Of a DNA stretch of 5,630 bases, positions 1-3,445 are shown in pieces. This DNA is from an uncultured Sutterella sp. (GTDB lineage Bacteria; Pseudomonadota; Gammaproteobacteria; Burkholderiales; Burkholderiaceae_F). Location of the stretch: the NCBI GenBank assembly GCA_900764215.1, contig CAAFNI010000274.1, forward strand, positions 1 to 5,630, given 5' to 3'. Every line of letters begins with the position of its first letter. Within the stretch, counting starts at the first letter, position 1. The position numbers and the translations under genes are program-made. A model generated the notes under the pieces. That model ran no database searches. It saw only the letters and a program-made list of their open reading frames with translations, and was not told the origin of the DNA.

Positions 1-463
1 AGCCGAGGGCGACCTGGCCGCTCGGCGTGACGGAGAGCTTTCGCAATTCCAGCGCCTTCATCACGACGACGGTCGAAGCGCACGAGAGCGTCATGCCGAA
101 GACGACGGCGTTGGGCAGCGCCCAGTCCCAGGCAAGAAGCGCCACGGCGGTGCCCGCCGCACCCGAAGCCGCCATCTGCAGCATCGCGCCCGTGACCGCC
201 ACGCCCTTCACCTTGGCAAGGTCCGCCACCGAAAAATGAAGCCCCACGCCGAACATGAGGAGCATGACGCCGATCTCGGCGAACTGCTCCGTCACCACGC
301 GGTCGACGTTCGGAAGGAGCGGAAAAAGGCTCACGGACACGCCCGCAATGATGTAGCCCACAAGGGCCGGCGTCTTGAGAAAACGTTCGGCGAGCCACCC
401 GAAGATGAGCGCGAGCCCGAAGCCCGTCACAAGCGTGGTAATGATGGAAAACTGATCTGTCAA
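1..463 (-). CDS. Kef/YbaL-type CPA2 cation:proton antiporter, N-terminal part
   Basis: Inner-membrane monovalent cation:proton antiporter (probably K+ or Na+ out, H+ in) of the CPA2 family. Only the first 154 codons are present; the gene runs off the left edge. Seen: hydrophobic segments at about residues 5-24, 31-50 and 61-78, then more membrane stretches at 87-112 and 117-138. Family landmarks are LVGYIIAG (34-41), EIGVMLLMFGVGLHFS (63-78) and ASTVVVMKALE (129-139), which resemble E. coli YbaL and KefB/C. The usual GP after the LVGYxxAG motif is replaced by SVSLFPLLPN. The start is TTG at 461-463, chosen because GAGGAG sits 8 nt upstream and no nearby ATG fits. The C-terminal TrkA-N domain that would separate YbaL/Kef types from plain NhaA-like antiporters is outside the window, so the subfamily is inferred. 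Its GC-rich codon use suggests a native gene. Confidence 0.9.
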   Translation of the reverse strand, partial: MTDQFSIITTLVTGFGLALIFGWLAERFLKTPALVGYIIAGVSVSLFPLLPNVDRVVTEQFAEIGVMLLMFGVGLHFSVADLAKVKGVAVTGAMLQMAASGAAGTAVALLAWDWALPNAVVFGMTLSCASTVVVMKALELRKLSVTPSGQVALG

Positions 464-471
464 GGCCTCGG

Positions 472-477
472 CTCCTC
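472..477 (-). promoter_or_regulatory. Shine-Dalgarno of the antiporter gene
   Basis: GAGGAG on the minus strand, 8 nt before the TTG codon at 461-463. It decides the otherwise unattractive TTG start, because the reading frame from there matches the family N-terminus without missing residues. Confidence 0.7.
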
Positions 478-497
478 AGGTCTGTTTCGTTTCGTCT

Positions 498-537
498 GCC
501 CGTGCATGACGGGCTGCGCCGCCCTTGCAACGGGCGG
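498..537 (-). other. Two adjacent GC-rich hairpins in the antiporter leader
   Basis: The first inverted repeat is GCCCGT (498-503) with ACGGGC (509-514) and a 5-nt loop. The second is CCGCCC (519-524) with GGGCGG (532-537) and a 7-nt loop. Only 4 nt separate them. They lie 35-74 nt upstream of the antiporter start and would be in its 5' untranslated RNA if transcription begins beyond 540. No U-tract follows on either strand, so they are not ordinary terminators. A role in leader RNA folding or protein binding is inference. The rest of 464-640 shows nothing I can name. Confidence 0.4.
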
Positions 538-645
538 AGAATTTGAAAGTTTACTCTTCACTCGGATGAGCCGCTCGCGATTCGAGACCAACATGATGGA
601 AACGCTTCGACCATTCTCCGGAAGCAATCCTTCCGTCGCGCAACC

Positions 646-729
646 CGTTCAATGGATCGAACGAATTTTCACCATTGCTGTTCATTCGATTGAACAAAAA
701 AGACATACTATTGTTCAGTGTATTGAACA
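646..729 (+). repeat. Three 18-bp operator-like dyads with exact 33-bp period
   Basis: Three imperfect palindromes lie at 646-663 (CGTTCAATGGATCGAACG), 679-696 (TGTTCATTCGATTGAACA) and 712-729 (TGTTCAGTGTATTGAACA). The consensus is YGTTCANTSKATYGAACR. Start-to-start distance is 33 bp both times, about three helical turns, so the sites face the same side of the DNA. The 15-bp spacers are unrelated to each other, so this is not a simple tandem duplication. The outermost pair changes together (C-G in the first site, T-A in the others), as expected for a protein-binding dyad. The last site ends 9 bp before the ATPase start. A weak -10-like CATACT/TACTAT lies at 705-711 between sites two and three, with only a poor -35 (TTCATT, 681-686). 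Bound protein could therefore block transcription. The binding protein is unknown. Confidence 0.75.
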
Positions 730-738
730 GTTGCGAAA

Positions 739-2025
739 ATGATTGCTTCAGAAACGCTCATCCAAGTGATGCTTGACAATCGGGAACTCGTGGCGTCGAA
801 AAAAGTCTTCCCGAGAGAAACTGCGGTCGGCGCGTTTCCCCGCAGCGTATTGGTCGGCGTTCGCCGCTCCGGCAAGTCCTATCTGCTCTACCAAAAAATG
901 CAGTCCCTTCTCGCGCATGGGAAGACCTGGGACGACATGCTGTACCTCAATTTCGAGGACGAACGGCTCCTGGGCTTCGACGTAGCCGACTTCAACAGCA
1001 TTTTGCTCTGCCACGCGCAAATCACCGGCAAGCGGGATCATCCCATTCTCTTTCTCGACGAAATGCAGATCATCGACGGTTGGGAGCGCTTCGCAAGACG
1101 CATGGCGGATACAGGCTTGGAAATCCACATCGCCGGCTCGAATGCGAAGATGCTGAGCACGGACGTTGCCGCCGTGCTCGGCGGACGATTCATGTCGATC
1201 AACGTCCTGCCGCTCAGCTTCAGGGAATATCTGGGCTTCAAGGACATCCCATCCGACCGGGCCGCTCGTCTCTCGACAACCGGCTCAGCCTTGATCCGAA
1301 AGAGCTTCACCCAATACCTGCGTTTCGGAGGTTTTCCGGAATGCACGGACCTTCCCGATAAAAGAGAGTCCCTCAACAGCATTCTCCGGAAGGTCTACAT
1401 CGGCGACATTGCCGTGCGCAACAAGGTGGAAAACCTGTACGCGCTGCGGGTGCTTCTGAAGAAAATCGCCGAATCCGTCGGAGAGCCCGTGTCGTACAGC
1501 AGGCTGACACGCATCATCACCGCCGCGGGCGCTTCTCTGGCCAAAAACAGTTGCATCAACTACGTTGAGTACGCTCGTCAGGCGTGCCTGATTCTTCGCC
1601 TGGAAAACATTGTCGGAAAACTCTCAGACCGTGAATCCCATCCGAAATTCTATTTTGTCGATACCGGAATTTTCGAGCTTCTGAAACAGGACAATCTGTC
1701 CGACCAGTTGGAAAACCTTGTTGCAATCGAGCTGCTGCGCCGATACGGTTGCGGGGAGGTCGTCTTTTTCTCCAAACGAGACATCGAAGTCGACTTCTAC
1801 ATTCCGGAAAAGAAAACCGGGATTCAGGTTTGCGTCAGACTGGGAACCGATCCCGACACGATAGCCCGGGAAATCGGGGCTTTCGACAAAATGGAAAAGG
1901 AGGTCGAACTGGAGCGGCGGATCATCATCACGTCCGACGAGGAGAAGACGCTCCGATGCGACGGAGGCGAGATAGCGGTCGTGCCCGCCTGGAAATGGCT
2001 GCTCGATTTCGAACGGAAAGCCTGA
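739..2025 (+). CDS. AAA_14/DUF4143 family ATPase
   Basis: P-loop ATPase of the AAA_14 plus DUF4143 architecture, 428 residues, within the family's usual size. Members occur in many copies in gut bacteria and archaea; their cellular role is not established. Seen: Walker A GVRRSGKS (40-47), Walker B ILFLDEMQ (103-110), a sensor-like IAGSNAKML (131-139) and the family signature GGRFMSINVLPLSFREYL (148-165). These are followed by GGFPE (197-201), YIGDIAVRN (220-228) and KFYFVDTGI (303-311). The C-terminus has the nuclease-fold-like pattern LENLV (324-328), EVDF (350-353) and IQVC (362-365), typical of DUF4143; whether it cuts DNA is unknown. All key residues are intact, so the gene looks functional. 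The ATG at 739 has no clear Shine-Dalgarno; a later ATG at residue 11 also lacks one. Base composition is less GC-rich than the flanks, which suggests acquisition. It stands alone, convergent with the LolA-like gene, behind three repeated dyads. Confidence 0.9.
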   Translation: MIASETLIQVMLDNRELVASKKVFPRETAVGAFPRSVLVGVRRSGKSYLLYQKMQSLLAHGKTWDDMLYLNFEDERLLGFDVADFNSILLCHAQITGKRDHPILFLDEMQIIDGWERFARRMADTGLEIHIAGSNAKMLSTDVAAVLGGRFMSINVLPLSFREYLGFKDIPSDRAARLSTTGSALIRKSFTQYLRFGGFPECTDLPDKRESLNSILRKVYIGDIAVRNKVENLYALRVLLKKIAESVGEPVSYSRLTRIITAAGASLAKNSCINYVEYARQACLILRLENIVGKLSDRESHPKFYFVDTGIFELLKQDNLSDQLENLVAIELLRRYGCGEVVFFSKRDIEVDFYIPEKKTGIQVCVRLGTDPDTIAREIGAFDKMEKEVELERRIIITSDEEKTLRCDGGEIAVVPAWKWLLDFERKA

Positions 2026-2094
2026 CGGTCCTTCCCGTCTGACGCTTCACGGACCACTTCTGGGACATGACGGAACGGTCGGTTCGATCGATTG

Positions 2095-2598
2095 TCATTC
2101 GTCCCGGGGACGGGGCGTGATCGTCCAGGCATCAGCGGCCTTTTCGCCGCCTTCGAGCGCAAAGTCGAAGGCATCGGAGAGCGCCTGCACGTCGAGCCTT
2201 GCGACCGAAGTGAGGAGCCGTGCGGCCGACAGAACGGCCGGGGGGGTTTCGGCCGTCATCACCTCGGGCGCCTCGTCCTCGTAGCGGATCATGAAGACGC
2301 CGTCCTTGAGGTACACCGTCTGCACGAGGGGCGTCTTCTGAATCCAACTGAAGGCGCCCTCATGCGTGATGGAGAGCGTGCCGGTGCTCGTGAGCGTGCG
2401 GCCCGTGGCTCCGAGCGTGCGCTTTTGCGTGAAGTCCGCCTCAAGCGACGAGAAGTCGTTGAGGCGTTGGGCGAGCGCCTCGATCCTCCGGTGCTGCGCC
2501 GCATCGGCCTCGGCCGCTCCGGCGATCTTGGACCAGAGGAAGGTGAGAAGAAGGGCCGCGATGAAGAAGATCGCGAATTTGATGATGAAGCGGATCAC
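2095..2598 (-). CDS. LolA-like periplasmic lipoprotein carrier, probably C-terminally truncated
   Basis: Periplasmic LolA-related protein of the type found in lipid or aryl-polyene export clusters, where it is thought to carry a lipidic cargo towards the outer membrane. Seen: hydrophobic signal sequence at residues 1-28 with a likely cleavage near AGA-AEA. Then follow the LolA-type stretches SSLEADFTQKRTL (49-61), LTSTGTLSI (69-77), GAFSWIQKTPLVQTVY (81-96) and MIRYEDE (103-109). The start is GTG at 2596-2598, chosen for its GAGGAG 8 nt upstream and the GTGA overlap with the preceding frame. The protein is 167 residues and stops at AWTITPRPRDE. In relatives a corresponding W-x-L-x-P stretch is followed by roughly 40 more residues completing the barrel, and I find no continuation in other frames. 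It may therefore be a broken copy. The missing segment is judged from memory of the family, not from an alignment. Confidence 0.75.
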   Translation of the reverse strand: MIRFIIKFAIFFIAALLLTFLWSKIAGAAEADAAQHRRIEALAQRLNDFSSLEADFTQKRTLGATGRTLTSTGTLSITHEGAFSWIQKTPLVQTVYLKDGVFMIRYEDEAPEVMTAETPPAVLSAARLLTSVARLDVQALSDAFDFALEGGEKAADAWTITPRPRDE

Positions 2599-2738
2599 GG
2601 GTGGTGCTCCTCATGCCAGAAGTCGTAGAAGTTGAACCATTGGTCCGAATGTTCGAGCTCTGCTTCGCGTCCCCGTCTCGGGAGCCTCACCTCGTCGGCG
2701 AATGGCTCGCACTTGATGAGAATGCGCCCGCCCGTCCG
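2595..2738 (-). pseudogene. C-terminal remnant of an LpxL/HtrB-like acyltransferase
   Basis: This frame ends with TGA at 2595-2597, overlapping the GTG start of the LolA-like gene by the four bases GTGA. Its last residues include GGRILIKCEPFADEVRLPRR and SDQWFNFYDFW. The WFNFYDFW tail with a preceding PFADEVRLPRR resembles the C-terminus of lipid A-type acyltransferases, including those in aryl-polyene-like gene clusters. Such enzymes act at the inner membrane and move an acyl chain from acyl carrier protein to a lipid. The catalytic HxxxxD region is absent. The frame opens only at a stop near 2829-2831, and the segment before about 2738 has no family resemblance. The usual stretch of about 20 residues between the LPRR and WFNF motifs also looks shortened. 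It is best read as a decayed gene whose 5' part was lost. Assignment rests on recalled motifs, so it is moderate only. Confidence 0.5.
2607..2612 (-). promoter_or_regulatory. Shine-Dalgarno of the LolA-like gene
   Basis: GAGGAG on the minus strand, 8 nt before the GTG start. It lies inside the last codons of the preceding acyltransferase-like frame, as is usual for translationally coupled operon genes, and supports the GTG start. Confidence 0.65.
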
Positions 2739-2920
2739 TATGGCAAAGAGCGTGCCTCGTTGAGCTGTGTCAGCTCGTCCGGCGTCAATTTCGATACGTC
2801 CAACTCTCTGATGACGCACCAGACGGGCTCAGTCGGGAGCGGGCATGCCTCCATGGCCCGGATTTGCGCAATCGGAACGGCGTGGAATGAGGCAAAGTTC
2901 TGAAAGTTCGTCAAAAGCAT
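2687..2920 (-). CDS. Unrecognised 77-residue open frame
   Basis: From ATG at 2918-2920 the frame encodes 77 residues, beginning MLLTNFQNFASFHAVPI. The middle (ACPLPTEPVWCVIRELDV, then SKLTPDELTQLNEAR) has a natural protein-like composition with tryptophan, cysteine and regular hydrophobics. The last 20 or so residues (serine- and alanine-rich) run through the acyltransferase remnant in another frame and look like out-of-frame readthrough. I do not recognise it. It could be the front part of a gene truncated at the junction with the acyltransferase remnant near 2740, or a small protein of its own. Upstream is a run of A rather than a clear Shine-Dalgarno, and an in-frame GTG at 2990-2992 could extend it. 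No cysteine cluster, signal peptide or membrane span is visible. Confidence 0.3.
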   Translation of the reverse strand: MLLTNFQNFASFHAVPIAQIRAMEACPLPTEPVWCVIRELDVSKLTPDELTQLNEARSLPYGRAGAFSSSASHSPTR

Positions 2921-2999
2921 TTTTTTTTCAGGCTGGGGCTGTGAACGTGGGAATAGCCTAGCACCATTTCGAAAAAAAAGTGTCCCCCTCACATCGCCC

Positions 3000-3030
3000 T
3001 CATTCCGCCAAGTATTTACCCTCGGAATGA
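3000..3030. repeat. 8-bp inverted repeat downstream of the tnpA remnant
   Basis: TCATTCCG at 3000-3007 pairs perfectly with CGGAATGA at 3023-3030 around a 15-nt loop. It lies 33 nt past the stop of the serine recombinase remnant. On the minus strand a T8 run follows about 20 nt later (2972-2979), too far for a standard intrinsic terminator. It may be the relic of an element end or a weak transcription stop. Confidence 0.3.
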
Positions 3031-3173
3031 ATGAGTCTGTAAATCACCTGTACTTCAAGCTGTTAACGCTTTCTCCGTGCTCTTCTTGCGTATAATCGAG
3101 CACAAAAGACGGTCATCAAAGTAATCACGTCCCGAGCCAACTCTGCCTCAAAACATTCCGGAGGCTTTGTTTC

Positions 3174-3192
3174 CACAACTCTGAGAGTTGTG
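3174..3192. repeat. Perfect 9-bp-arm palindrome inside the tnpA remnant
   Basis: CACAACTCT and AGAGTTGTG are perfect reverse complements around a single G at 3183. A 19-bp dyad this exact is uncommon in coding sequence. A one-base centre makes an RNA hairpin poor, so a DNA-binding dyad or chance is more likely. Nothing else ties it to a known site. Confidence 0.4.
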
Positions 3193-3220
3193 CCGACTTT
3201 CGCGCAGACGAATTTGACAA

Positions 3221-3248
3221 GGCCGACTCCGAAACGAAGGAGTCGGTC
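3221..3248. repeat. 10-bp hairpin inside the tnpA remnant
   Basis: CCGACTCC (3223-3230) pairs with GGAGTCGG (3239-3246). The stem extends outward by one G-T and one G-C pair (3221-3222 with 3247-3248), and the loop is 8 nt. It covers the codons of the DRLLRFG region on the minus strand. No T-run follows on either strand, so it is not a standard terminator. Confidence 0.4.
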
Positions 3249-3404
3249 CTCATGCGCGACCGTCAGGGTATGAATCTTGTGATCCAAATCTCGAAGCAGA
3301 CGCTTGAGTCCCGGTTTAGCTCAAGTTCAGGCATCCCGTCGGCGCCTAGCGAGCATTGTCTCCCGCTTCAGTAGAATGTCATGTCTAGATTTCGAACACC
3401 GAGC

Positions 3405-3424
3405 CCGGCGAAGCAAAGCGCCGG
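3405..3424 (+). other. Small GC hairpin in the helicase leader
   Basis: CCGGCG (3405-3410) pairs with CGCCGG (3419-3424) around an 8-nt A-rich loop, ending 21 nt before the helicase ATG. It could fold in the leader RNA and affect ribosome access, since no Shine-Dalgarno is visible. The surrounding 3346-3445 holds no promoter that I can support. Confidence 0.3.
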
Positions 3425-3445
3425 ACGGCACTCAATGCAACACCG

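Larger units (their letters stand above)
3063..3345 (-). pseudogene. IS607-family serine recombinase (TnpA) remnant
   Basis: IS607-type transposases are small serine recombinases that move circular intermediates of their element. Here only the C-terminal part of the catalytic domain survives. Seen: AKPGLKRLLRDL, then TVAHEDRLLRFG with the conserved DRLxRFG, and at the end DVITLMTVFCARLYARRAR, which matches the family's ITVFSARLYG signature closely. The stop at 3063-3065 is near the family's natural end. Going upstream, the frame meets TGA at 3321-3323. A neighbouring frame (3319-3336) reads GCLNLS, which fits the family's SGLN motif just before the GLxRLL stretch, so a one-base indel near 3318-3321 is likely. 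Beyond a further stop at 3346-3348 nothing matches: the helix-turn-helix and the catalytic serine are missing. No tnpB lies downstream. The element is dead. Its base composition is lower in GC than the helicase gene beside it. Confidence 0.75.

Noticed and set aside
646..729. CRISPR-like array
   Set aside because: Repeats of 18 bp with 15-bp spacers, only three units and no cas genes; operator-like dyads fit better.
236..742. 168-codon plus-strand frame overlapping the ATPase start
   Set aside because: It is antisense to the antiporter N-terminus and then runs through the dyad array; composition is not protein-like and it has no motif.
2029..2054. Terminator after the ATPase (GGTCC pairing with GGACC)
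   Set aside because: Only a 5-bp stem with a long loop and no T-run.
1824..2174. 116-codon minus-strand frame that could extend or replace the LolA-like C-terminus
   Set aside because: It is antisense to the ATPase 3' end, and the product shows no LolA-like strand pattern, so it does not supply the missing part.
2092..2628. 178-codon plus-strand frame
   Set aside because: Charged low-complexity product opposite a gene with a signal peptide, Shine-Dalgarno and LolA features; a shadow.
2920..2979. Rho-independent terminators at the T9 (2920-2928) and A8 (2972-2979) runs
   Set aside because: No stable hairpin directly precedes either run on the strand where it would read as U.
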